Positions 4,796 to 10,198 of a stretch of DNA of 10,198 nucleotides are shown here, in pieces. A program made the position numbers and the translations under genes. The DNA is taken from contig JASLID010000082.1 of NCBI GenBank assembly GCA_030153045.1, positions 1 through 10,198 on the forward strand, written 5' to 3'. This DNA is from Flavobacterium sp. GTDB lineage: Bacteria; Bacteroidota; Bacteroidia; Flavobacteriales; Flavobacteriaceae. Below the pieces are notes generated by a model. That model worked only from the letters and a program-made list of their open reading frames with translations. It was not told the origin of the DNA and made no database searches. Within the stretch, counting starts at the first letter, position 1; every line of letters begins with the position of its first letter.

Positions 4796-5464
4796 TTAAA
4801 CGATCCCCATATCTTTCGCAATAGCGACCAGATGAATCGCATTGTTCGCTTTAAAATAGTCTCTGAGTTTTGCTATTCGTTTTTCAATGGTGCTTTTACT
4901 ATTGGGAGTGATACCCAATTCCTTAAAATTGTCTCCCATATTTTCTTGCTGGATGCCTTGAGATAAATGTTTAATAATTAAGATATCAAAATCATCAATC
5001 TCGTTATTGGTTTTGTCCTGAAGCACATAATCCAATTCAGCCGACAGGAATTTTTTATCATTATCATAAGAGCTTTGGATGGCTTTTTTCAAATCAGACA
5101 TGCTCTTTCTTCCTTTCATCACAAATCCATCAATATCATATTTATCAAATAGCGATTTAATACGATAGGGTTTATCTTCAATAGAAAAAGCAATGACTTT
5201 CATATCAGGATACAATTGTTTCACTACTTCAATCAATTCTTCTCCCGATTTAAGTTTGTCTTCCCGATGATCGGGTTTAAAAGACAAGTCAGTAATTAAC
5301 AATTGATAAGGAAGGCTGTCTGTATGAGCTCTCTTAATTTTTAGCAAAGCTTCATCACAATATTTTACATATTCTATTTCCGGGACTTCAAGTTCTTTGA
5401 GCACCTGAATCGCTGCAATATCATTAAAGTCGATATCGTCAACTACTAAAACTTTTTTAAACAT
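4796..5464 (-). CDS. LuxR/NarL-type response regulator
   Basis: The 222-aa two-component response regulator has an N-terminal receiver domain: acidic pair D9/D10 (VVDDID), phospho-acceptor D59 (LLITDLS), switch Ser94 (IAFS), and conserved K117 (FVMKG). The C-terminal 60 residues form a LuxR-type helix-turn-helix: FDILIIKHLSQG, then LGITPNSKSTIEKRIAKLRDYF and the dimer helix AIHLVAIAKDMGIV, matching the family T-V-E-x-H ... A-x-x-x-G-I/L-I. The loop before the recognition helix (QQENMGDNFKELGITPN) is longer than the usual NxEIAxxLxxS, so DNA recognition may be unusual. The ATG at 5464 lies 8 nt after the kinase stop codon; an earlier in-frame TTG (5470) is less likely. It is translated with the kinase and is its likely partner. 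A good candidate target is the palindrome 60 bp beyond its stop codon. Confidence 0.92.
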   Translation of the reverse strand: MFKKVLVVDDIDFNDIAAIQVLKELEVPEIEYVKYCDEALLKIKRAHTDSLPYQLLITDLSFKPDHREDKLKSGEELIEVVKQLYPDMKVIAFSIEDKPYRIKSLFDKYDIDGFVMKGRKSMSDLKKAIQSSYDNDKKFLSAELDYVLQDKTNNEIDDFDILIIKHLSQGIQQENMGDNFKELGITPNSKSTIEKRIAKLRDYFKANNAIHLVAIAKDMGIV

Positions 5465-5472
5465 ATTCAAAA

Positions 5473-7206
5473 CTATTTTGGAAATGAAATTTTTACTTTA
5501 AACCCTTTGCCAACTTCTGAGTCAAAAGTAATAGTTCCTTTTATGCCATGAATACGGTTTTCCATATTCTGAAGGCCATTTTTTAAATTGACTTTCTCAA
5601 TGCCTTTACCATTATCAGAATAGTGTATTTCAATTTGCTTTTCTTTTTGTACAAAGCTAATAACCGTTAAATTGCATTGACTGTGCTTTTTCATGTTGAC
5701 TAATAGTTCCTGTACTATTCTGTGAACCGCAATTTTCTTTTCAGGTGCCACTGTTAACCAATCAATGTCTTTATTATCTCGGATGATAATATTTACCTGA
5801 TTGCTTTTATAACTGGAAATCATTTCTTTTAAATGAGCTTCAAATTTTTCTCCGGTGTCAACAACACTGTTTTCTCCTGAAATATTTCGGGTGCGGGAAT
5901 AAATCTTATCTAGATTGCCTAAAAGGATTTCTCTTTTTTCTGGATTTTGTAAATCTTGTGTTTCGGCAAAAGTCATCGTATGAAATACATCATTCGCCAA
6001 TTCATCGTGAAGTTTTTTTGAAATGGTTGTTTCGGTTTTGTATTGTACTTCTATTCGCTCCCGTTTGTTTTTGTTCCTAAAATAATTAATGATGTAAGCA
6101 ATTCCTGCTACCAATAGAATAAATCCGAAAAGAAAAATATTCTTCTGGTTTTTTTGTTTTTCCAATTGAAGACCTGCCTCTGCTTTTTGCGTTTTTAAAA
6201 CTAGGTTTTCTTCTTTTTCTTTTCTTGAATCGTATTTGATTTTAGCATATTGGTTTTTTACCCGATTCCGTAATGTTGTAATACTATCGTTTAAAAATGC
6301 ATATTGTGCCGCATATTTATTTTTCCCTATTTCTTGATTATAGGACATTAAAATTCCTAAAGCCTCTAATCGTTCGTCAATGCTGTTGTTTTTAGTGGCC
6401 ACTTCATAAGCAAGCAGTGCATTTTGTTTCGCCTTCCATAAATCTTTATCTTGGTAATATTCGGAGAGATGCAGGTAGCTTTCTATAATTCCGTACGAAT
6501 CATTCTCTTCGACCCTATCTTTTAAGGCCTGTTGCATTAAATGCAGTCCTTTCGTTTCTTCTTTTGCTTTATAATATGCAAATCCAAGATTGTCCAGATA
6601 GATGGCTCTTTTTTTCTTTAAAGTATCTAATTCCTTAAATTTCAAAATATCTTCCAGAATTTTTATAGAAACCTTATATTCTTTTCTTAGTATATGTACT
6701 GCTGCTATATTATTGTCTAATGCAATTGTAGCAAGAATAGCAGTGTTATCTTTTTTGGCTTCGGTATAGTATTTCAGTGCGTCGTTATAATTAGAAAGTT
6801 CTTTTGATGCCACGCCATACAGGTTTTTCAAGAACGTATTGTATTCTGATTTTTTTTCGTAATCCCGAATGCTTTGAATATAAGGCTCAGCTTCAGTAAG
6901 GGTTACTTCACTCTCCATGTAATCTCCAAAAGTCTGTTGGGCTCTTGCCATCTGAAGTAAATTATAAACCACATTTAGAGTATCTTTTTCCAAGGCATAA
7001 ATTTCCTTAGCGCTATTATAATAATAAAATGCGCTGTCAAATTTCTTCTTCGTATAAGAATAGAAATCTCCTTTCTCTAAATATTTTCTGGCTAAAACAC
7101 TATTAAAATCTCTCTTGCCTGCATCTGCTTTATTGCTTTTTGAGTTTTCTGAACAGGAGAAAACAAAAACAAGAAACAGTATAATAAAAATCGGGGAACG
7201 TAGCAT
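5473..7206 (-). CDS. Lipoprotein TPR sensor histidine kinase
   Basis: The 577-aa kinase has three parts. Residues 1-18 are a lipoprotein-like signal ending VFSC (Cys18). Residues about 35-310 are TPR-like helical pairs with repeated Y-Y and A-L-x-Y-Y-x-x-A patterns (AFYYYNSAKEIYA, ALKYYTEAKKD, AIYLDNLGFAYYKAKEETKGLHLMQQAL), probably periplasmic. A coiled-coil stretch (320-352) leads to one membrane helix (356-375). The cytoplasmic part is of the NarX/DesK type: dimerisation helix with phospho-acceptor His400 in KKLHDELAND, ATPase N box VQELLVNMKKH (N504), G1 box DNGKGI (531-536), GLQNMENRI (544-551) and GKGFKVKISFP. All catalytic boxes are intact. Such TPR kinases with a LuxR-type partner are common in Flavobacteriia; their ligands are mostly unknown. 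It sits 52 bp behind a small lipoprotein gene with no promoter visible in the gap, and 8 nt ahead of its response regulator. Confidence 0.93.
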   Translation of the reverse strand: MLRSPIFIILFLVFVFSCSENSKSNKADAGKRDFNSVLARKYLEKGDFYSYTKKKFDSAFYYYNSAKEIYALEKDTLNVVYNLLQMARAQQTFGDYMESEVTLTEAEPYIQSIRDYEKKSEYNTFLKNLYGVASKELSNYNDALKYYTEAKKDNTAILATIALDNNIAAVHILRKEYKVSIKILEDILKFKELDTLKKKRAIYLDNLGFAYYKAKEETKGLHLMQQALKDRVEENDSYGIIESYLHLSEYYQDKDLWKAKQNALLAYEVATKNNSIDERLEALGILMSYNQEIGKNKYAAQYAFLNDSITTLRNRVKNQYAKIKYDSRKEKEENLVLKTQKAEAGLQLEKQKNQKNIFLFGFILLVAGIAYIINYFRNKNKRERIEVQYKTETTISKKLHDELANDVFHTMTFAETQDLQNPEKREILLGNLDKIYSRTRNISGENSVVDTGEKFEAHLKEMISSYKSNQVNIIIRDNKDIDWLTVAPEKKIAVHRIVQELLVNMKKHSQCNLTVISFVQKEKQIEIHYSDNGKGIEKVNLKNGLQNMENRIHGIKGTITFDSEVGKGFKVKISFPK

Positions 7207-7258
7207 AAAAGTTACTTTCCCCGAAATTAGTAATTTAATCCATAGTAATCTAAAATTA

Positions 7259-7507
7259 TTATGGCTTAGGCGGTGTTATTGGTGGTACATCATCGCCAGG
7301 TCCCGGAGGCAGCGGTGGTTCAACTACCAGATTTGTTGTATCTATAACCGACAGACTATCTCCTGTTCTCTGTGTTACATTATAAATCTCTTTCTTTTTT
7401 GAAGATTTATCAAATTGTGGAGTCGTACTTTCCACTCGATCTGCATCACATGACACTAAAACTATTCCAGACATTGCAATTACTGCAATACAAACTATTT
7501 TTTTCAT
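7259..7507 (-). CDS. Small proline-rich lipoprotein
   Basis: This 82-aa protein has a clear lipoprotein signal (MKKIVCIAVIAMSGIVLVSC, lipobox LVSC, Cys20). The mature 62 residues have no predicted fold: an acidic/polar linker, a K-S-S-K-K-K patch (34-39), a short IYNVTQRTGDSLSVIDT segment, and a tail rich in proline and glycine (PPLPPGPGDDVPPITPPKP). I do not recognise a family. It is the first gene of the unit with the TPR kinase and response regulator (52-bp gap without promoter or terminator). This suggests an accessory envelope factor, for instance a partner or decoy for the kinase's periplasmic TPR domain; that role is inference. No good -7 box was found; the region upstream is full of inverted repeats (7535-7683). 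Confidence 0.75.
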   Translation of the reverse strand: MKKIVCIAVIAMSGIVLVSCDADRVESTTPQFDKSSKKKEIYNVTQRTGDSLSVIDTTNLVVEPPLPPGPGDDVPPITPPKP

Positions 7508-7534
7508 CTTTATACTTATTAAAAATTAGGCATA

Positions 7535-7582
7535 GGTCTGGCTGTTCGGATTCTCAAACCGAATATTCATAATGACCAGACC
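7535..7582. promoter_or_regulatory. Nested inverted repeats upstream of the lipoprotein-kinase operon
   Basis: An outer pair GGTCTGG (7535-7541) / CCAGACC (7576-7582) encloses an inner pair TTCGG (7545-7549) / CCGAA (7559-7563). The inner repeat extends through TT/AA after one mismatch to an imperfect 19-bp palindrome. It begins 27 bp upstream of the lipoprotein ATG, so it could be an operator or a leader hairpin of that operon. Confidence 0.45.
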
Positions 7583-7604
7583 ATTAAATGGTTTTGTTTA
7601 TTCT

Positions 7605-7683
7605 GGGAAGTGAAAGTGGATTGTTACACAAAGGGTTATTTATACTTCCCGGATAAAAAACCCGATGTGTAAAACCTCACTTT
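7605..7683. repeat. Interleaved inverted repeats, possible pseudoknot
   Basis: Three complementary pairs occur in order A-B-C-A'-C'-B'. A is GGGAAGT (7605-7611) with ACTTCCC (7644-7650). B is AAAGTG (7613-7618) with CACTTT (7678-7683). C is TTACACAAAGGGTT (7624-7637) with AACCCGATGTGTAA (7659-7672), 12 of 14 paired. B encloses C, and A' lies in the loop of C, so A-A' would form a pseudoknot or an alternative fold. Confidence 0.4.
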
Positions 7684-7709
7684 TGTTTAGAAGTAGTTTT
7701 GTACATTTG
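7682..7709 (+). promoter_or_regulatory. Bacteroidota promoter (-33 TTTG, -7 TACATTTG)
   Basis: TACATTTG at 7702-7709 fits TAnnTTTG, with a TTTG at 7682-7685 sixteen bases upstream, slightly shorter than usual. Transcription from near 7716 would give a leader of about 115 nt that includes the ATTCCGA repeats before the gene at 7831. Confidence 0.6.
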
Positions 7710-7782
7710 TTCATATCGCGAATAGAACAATAACTATTTCTGAAGCAAAGATGTGGCAGTTTTAGCGCGGTATTGCTATAAA

Positions 7783-7827
7783 ATTCCGATGATTCCGATG
7801 AATTCCGATTATGCAATCTAATTCCGA
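7783..7827 (+). repeat. Four short direct repeats ATTCCGA in the 5' leader
   Basis: ATTCCGA occurs at 7783, 7792, 7802 and 7821. The steps are 9, 10 and 19 bp, close to one, one and two helical turns. The array ends directly before the ATG at 7831. Placement on one DNA face suggests a multimeric binding site, or an mRNA element, but slippage-type repetition is also possible. Confidence 0.5.
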
Positions 7828-7830
7828 AAA

Positions 7831-8649
7831 ATGCTTATGAAAAAAAATACTCCTGAAAGTTATTTGGTTGAAATTAAAGAGAAATATGAGTTAGAAAAAC
7901 AAGGAAAACATTCTAGTTATCTGTCAAAACCAAGTCCCGGCTCATTAAATGATTTATGTTCCTTACTTATTAATTCTGGACTCTCTAATATTGATAAGGA
8001 AATATTAGAAAAATTTCTAGGAACTGGAAAAATTGACATTGACAAATTCAGGCCAATTTGTAATTTTTTTATTGGAAAAACAAAGACACCAAAACAATCC
8101 CTCTTTGATATGATGGCATTATTGGTAAATTTTGAACAAAGACCATTGGGTAAATATTTAAAAGGAGAAGCCCATAAAAGTCAAGTTGAAACTATAATGA
8201 TTATAGAAAAGGAAGAAGGAAACAATAAACAACAATTACAAGTAATAGGAACTGTTATAAAAAAAACACCTGTATTAAAAACCGTAATTTTTACTGCTAG
8301 TGCCGCATTACTTTTTGGCATAGGTTCTCAATTCTTTCCTGAAAAAGAATGCATCCTATGGAAAAAAGATCATTATGAAAAAGCAACTACTGATGAAGCG
8401 TCAATGACGAGTGATGGTGTTGTTGTTTTAGTTACAGACGAAAATGAACATCTAATAAATTCATTTCGAAAAATAGAACCTTGCGACACCACAACATATT
8501 TCAAAAACGGTCAACCTTGTATCTGGTATTGGAAAACGTCTGATGATAAACTTGACTGTTTTACAGCTCCTGGGTTTCATCCTGAAAATGGGAAAAACTT
8601 AAGACCCATCACACAGCATATGATTGATAAATACATACTTAACGAATAA
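7831..8649 (+). CDS. Single-pass membrane protein of unknown function
   Basis: The 272-aa protein has no signal peptide. Residues 1-115 are helical and charged (SYLVEIKEKYELEKQGK, SLNDLCSLLINSG, DKEILEKFLG, FRPICNFFIGKTKTPKQSLFDMMALLVNFEQRPLGKYLKG). A linker of E, K, N and Q leads to one membrane helix (about 151-169, TVIFTASAALLFGIGSQFF). With Lys before the helix the N-part should be cytoplasmic and the C-part periplasmic. The C-terminal 100 residues start CILWKKDHYEKA, a C-x-x-W-x-x-D-H-Y-E motif I recall from uncharacterised flavobacterial membrane proteins, and hold Cys174, 218, 230 and 243, possibly two disulfides. The end, NLRPITQHMIDKYI, also fits that group. ATG7831 and ATG7837 are both possible starts. 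It has its own promoter and long leader. The architecture suggests transmembrane signalling; function unknown. Confidence 0.78.
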   Translation: MLMKKNTPESYLVEIKEKYELEKQGKHSSYLSKPSPGSLNDLCSLLINSGLSNIDKEILEKFLGTGKIDIDKFRPICNFFIGKTKTPKQSLFDMMALLVNFEQRPLGKYLKGEAHKSQVETIMIIEKEEGNNKQQLQVIGTVIKKTPVLKTVIFTASAALLFGIGSQFFPEKECILWKKDHYEKATTDEASMTSDGVVVLVTDENEHLINSFRKIEPCDTTTYFKNGQPCIWYWKTSDDKLDCFTAPGFHPENGKNLRPITQHMIDKYILNE

Positions 8650-8678
8650 CTAAGTCCTTATTTATTTAAAAAATTTCC

Positions 8679-8686
8679 TATATTTG
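8679..8686 (+). promoter_or_regulatory. -7 promoter element for the DUF1761 gene
   Basis: TATATTTG fits TAnnTTTG, 24 bp before the ATG at 8711, giving a leader of about 18 nt. It overlaps an in-frame TTG (8684), which therefore cannot be the start codon. No clear -33 box is seen. Confidence 0.55.
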
Positions 8687-8710
8687 AGTACAAACTCAAA
8701 AACAAAAACT

Positions 8711-9208
8711 ATGGAAATTAAAATGAACTTTTTAGCATTGCTTCTTGCTGCTTTATCAACACTTGTAGTTGGATTTATTTGGTACAACCCAAAAGTTTTT
8801 GGAGGTATCTGGATGAGAGAATCCGGAATGACCGAAGAAAAAATGAAAGGTGCCAATATGATTAAGATTTTTGGCCTTTCTGTTCTTTATGCTTTCTTCA
8901 TTTCTTTTTTACTTCAGGGCATCGTTATCCATCAATTCAGCGCTTTTGGAATGGTAGGCGGAGATCCTGAACATGTTGCACTAGCAAAACCTTCTTTCGC
9001 TGCTTTCATGGCTGATTATGGTGATGCTTTCAGAACTTTTCAACACGGTGCTTTTCATGGAGTATTTACCGGTCTATTTTTAGTTCTTCCGCTTATAGGC
9101 ACTAATGCTTTGTACGAAAGAAGAAGTTTTAAATATGTATTGGTAACTTCAGGATTCTGGATAGTTTGTTTCGGTATTATGGGCGGAATTATTTGTGCAA
9201 TGAAATAA
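8711..9208 (+). CDS. DUF1761 family membrane protein
   Basis: The 165-aa inner-membrane protein has four predicted helices: about 5-24 (LALLLAALSTLVVGFIW), 50-72 (KIFGLSVLYAFFISFLLQGIVI), 112-134 (HGVFTGLFLVLPLIGTNAL) and 142-164 (YVLVTSGFWIVCFGIMGGII). The first helix running into WYNPKVFGGIWMRESGMTEEKM is the hallmark of DUF1761, as is the FQHGAFHGVFTGLFLVLPLIGTNALYERRSFKYVL block in the second half. The long hydrophilic loop between helices 2 and 3 is His/Asp-rich near the membrane. No enzymatic role is established for the family. The ATG at 8711 is used, since the family begins just before helix 1 and the upstream TTG lies in the promoter. It follows the one-TM gene by 61 bp but seems to have its own promoter, and it ends at the hairpin at 9319-9349. 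Confidence 0.9.
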   Translation: MEIKMNFLALLLAALSTLVVGFIWYNPKVFGGIWMRESGMTEEKMKGANMIKIFGLSVLYAFFISFLLQGIVIHQFSAFGMVGGDPEHVALAKPSFAAFMADYGDAFRTFQHGAFHGVFTGLFLVLPLIGTNALYERRSFKYVLVTSGFWIVCFGIMGGIICAMK

Positions 9209-9318
9209 GCCTATTCCACAAATCACTATTAAACAAACGTGTTAATTAGGCGATTCTATGTGACCGAAGCAAAAAATAAACACATCACATAAAGTAATTT
9301 AACATTTATTTATATACC

Positions 9319-9349
9319 AATCGCTCTACATTTGTAGAGCGATTTTTTT
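9319..9349 (+). terminator. Terminator after the DUF1761 gene
   Basis: A 12-bp perfect stem AATCGCTCTACA / TGTAGAGCGATT (9319-9330 and 9333-9344) is followed by T7 (9343-9349). This is a textbook Rho-independent terminator 110 bp after the DUF1761 stop. It ends three bases before the likely start of the next gene. Confidence 0.88.
9327..9334 (+). promoter_or_regulatory. -7 element inside the terminator loop (possible promoter of next gene)
   Basis: TACATTTG, the apex of the terminator hairpin, fits TAnnTTTG. Transcription would start near 9341, 12 nt before the TTG at 9353. No -33 TTTG is present. Such boxes arise by chance about once per kilobase per strand in AT-rich DNA, so this remains a candidate. 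Confidence 0.4.
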
Positions 9350-9352
9350 ATC

Positions 9353-10198
9353 TTGGAAACAGCATCATTTAAAATTTACACTTCGATTTCGGCACTCCCA
9401 AATAATTGGGACAAAATTGCTATGAGCAATGCTTTTCTGCAAACACCCTATTTAAAAGTTCTAGAAGATTCAGCACCGTTGAATATGCAATGCTTTTATA
9501 TTGGTATTTTTGAACATTCGGAACTTGTAGGTGTCGCTCTCGCTCAATACCTTGATGTCAATAAATTAGAATCGTTTGGAGAAAGAGACAAATGTTTTAA
9601 AAAAGCCATTCGTAATTTTGTATTCAAAAACTTCGCTTCACACGTTTTGTTTTTAGGCAATAACATGATTACAGGTCAAAACGGCTATGTCTTTAGCAAA
9701 GAGACTAATTTTAAACACATTAGTGAATTATTGTTACAATGTGCTAATGCAATAACACAATACTTCAAGCAGCAAAAAATAAATATCCATATTGTATCGT
9801 TTAAAGATTTCTACCAACATTGTGCAATTGAATTAAAAAAGTATGAGCTTTCAAAAGTTTATGAATTCAATACACAACCCAATATGATCCTTGAATTACC
9901 CTCACATTGGAAAACCAATGAAGATTATGTGGCCTCATTTTCAAAAAAATACAGAGATCAATACAAGCGAGCACATAAAAAATGTGATGGTGTTGAATTT
10001 CGTGAATTAAGTTACACCGAAATAGTTGCACAAGAGGAACGCATTTATGAATTGTACCACTACGTAGCCAAAAACGCTCCTTTTAATACTTTTTTCTTAG
10101 CCAAAGACCATTTTTCAACGTTTAAAAAACAATTACAAGATCAATTTGTGATTTGCGGTTATTTTTTAGACGAAAAACTAGTAGGTTTTCATACTCTT
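9353..10198 (+). CDS. GNAT/FemAB-like acyltransferase, 3' end outside window
   Basis: The reading frame stays open for 282 codons to the window edge. The N-terminal part (SISALPNNWDKIAMSNAFLQTPYLKVLEDSAPLNMQCFYIGIF) and LVGVALAQYLDVNKLESFG resemble the first half of GNAT/FemAB-like proteins annotated as peptidoglycan-type acyltransferases in Flavobacterium. The second half, YVASFSKKYRDQYKRAHKKC then a helix, FFLAKDHFSTFKKQLQDQFVICGYFLDEKLVGFHTL, matches the GNAT fold with its central β-strands (VICGYFLDEKLVGF). The substrate is unknown; no signal peptide, so cytoplasmic. The start is set at TTG 9353, because the conserved NNWDKIAMSNAFLQ segment begins upstream of the first ATG (9422) and no ATG lies in frame before it. 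The gene begins directly behind a terminator whose loop may hold its promoter. Confidence 0.75.
   Translation, partial: METASFKIYTSISALPNNWDKIAMSNAFLQTPYLKVLEDSAPLNMQCFYIGIFEHSELVGVALAQYLDVNKLESFGERDKCFKKAIRNFVFKNFASHVLFLGNNMITGQNGYVFSKETNFKHISELLLQCANAITQYFKQQKINIHIVSFKDFYQHCAIELKKYELSKVYEFNTQPNMILELPSHWKTNEDYVASFSKKYRDQYKRAHKKCDGVEFRELSYTEIVAQEERIYELYHYVAKNAPFNTFFLAKDHFSTFKKQLQDQFVICGYFLDEKLVGFHTL

Larger units (their letters stand above)
7508..7830. other. Structured 323-base intergenic region between divergent genes
   Basis: This gap separates the minus-strand lipoprotein-kinase operon from the plus-strand gene at 7831. It contains nested inverted repeats (7535-7582), interleaved inverted repeats (7605-7683), a plus-strand promoter (7682-7709) and four ATTCCGA repeats (7783-7827). 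I see no ORF with coding character in it. Confidence 0.6.

Noticed and set aside
7115..7572. Plus-strand ORFs at 7115-7402 and 7372-7572
   Set aside because: Antisense to the kinase and lipoprotein genes, with no motif and unusual composition.
8684..8710. TTG start at 8684 for the DUF1761 protein
   Set aside because: It lies inside the TATATTTG promoter element; ATG 8711 fits the family start.
1..10198. CRISPR array, insertion sequence, prophage or integron
   Set aside because: No spaced repeats of 24-40 bases, no transposase, integrase or phage motif, and no long terminal inverted repeats seen; the tRNA at the edge shows no duplicated 3' end inside the window.

Overview
The window looks like a chromosomal segment of a flavobacterium (Bacteroidota, Flavobacterium or a close relative). 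The DNA is AT-rich, start codons mostly lack a Shine-Dalgarno sequence, several genes are preceded by the Bacteroidota -7 promoter element TAnnTTTG, and many products belong to families common in Flavobacterium. Examples are a DUF3606 protein, a J-domain/KTSC protein, a lipoprotein histidine kinase with TPR-like repeats, and a DUF1761 protein.

Layout. Positions 1-66 hold the 3' part of an initiator-type tRNA-Met with a terminator behind it. A J-domain/KTSC gene (358-804, +) follows with its own promoter and terminator. A long run of minus-strand genes then fills 855-7507. Read in transcription order from the right, these are: (1) a small proline-rich lipoprotein, a TPR lipoprotein histidine kinase and a LuxR-type response regulator (7507 to 4796), ending at a strong terminator; (2) a PH-like protein, an overlapping YidD-like protein and a DUF3606 protein (4661 to 3774), ending at another terminator; (3) three small genes of unknown function, one membrane-anchored, one cysteine-rich and one secreted (3639 to 2465); (4) a lipoprotein, a small exported Cys/His protein and an exported DNase I-fold phosphoesterase (2347 to 855). 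On the plus strand at the right are a one-TM protein of unknown function (7831-8649), a DUF1761 membrane protein (8711-9208) and a GNAT/FemAB-like acyltransferase cut by the window edge (from 9353).

How the parts may work together. The clearest unexplained signal is an inverted repeat, TTTACGG-N4-CCGTAAA. It lies in front of gene set 2 (perfect copy, 4717-4736) and gene set 4 (one perfect and one degenerate half, 2391-2408). In both cases the dyad centre is exactly 29.5 bp upstream of the first T of a TAnnTTTG -7 box, about -43 from the expected transcription start and in place of a recognisable -33 box. This is the geometry of an activator operator. The adjacent LuxR-type response regulator is the natural candidate to bind it. 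The inference is that a cell-surface sensor (lipoprotein plus TPR kinase) controls a local regulon of envelope and small Cys-rich proteins. Who binds the site, and what signal is sensed, cannot be decided from sequence alone.

I found no transposase, integrase, CRISPR array, phage gene or recognisable defence system. The 323-base gap at 7508-7830 is rich in inverted and direct repeats and is the most structured non-coding stretch.
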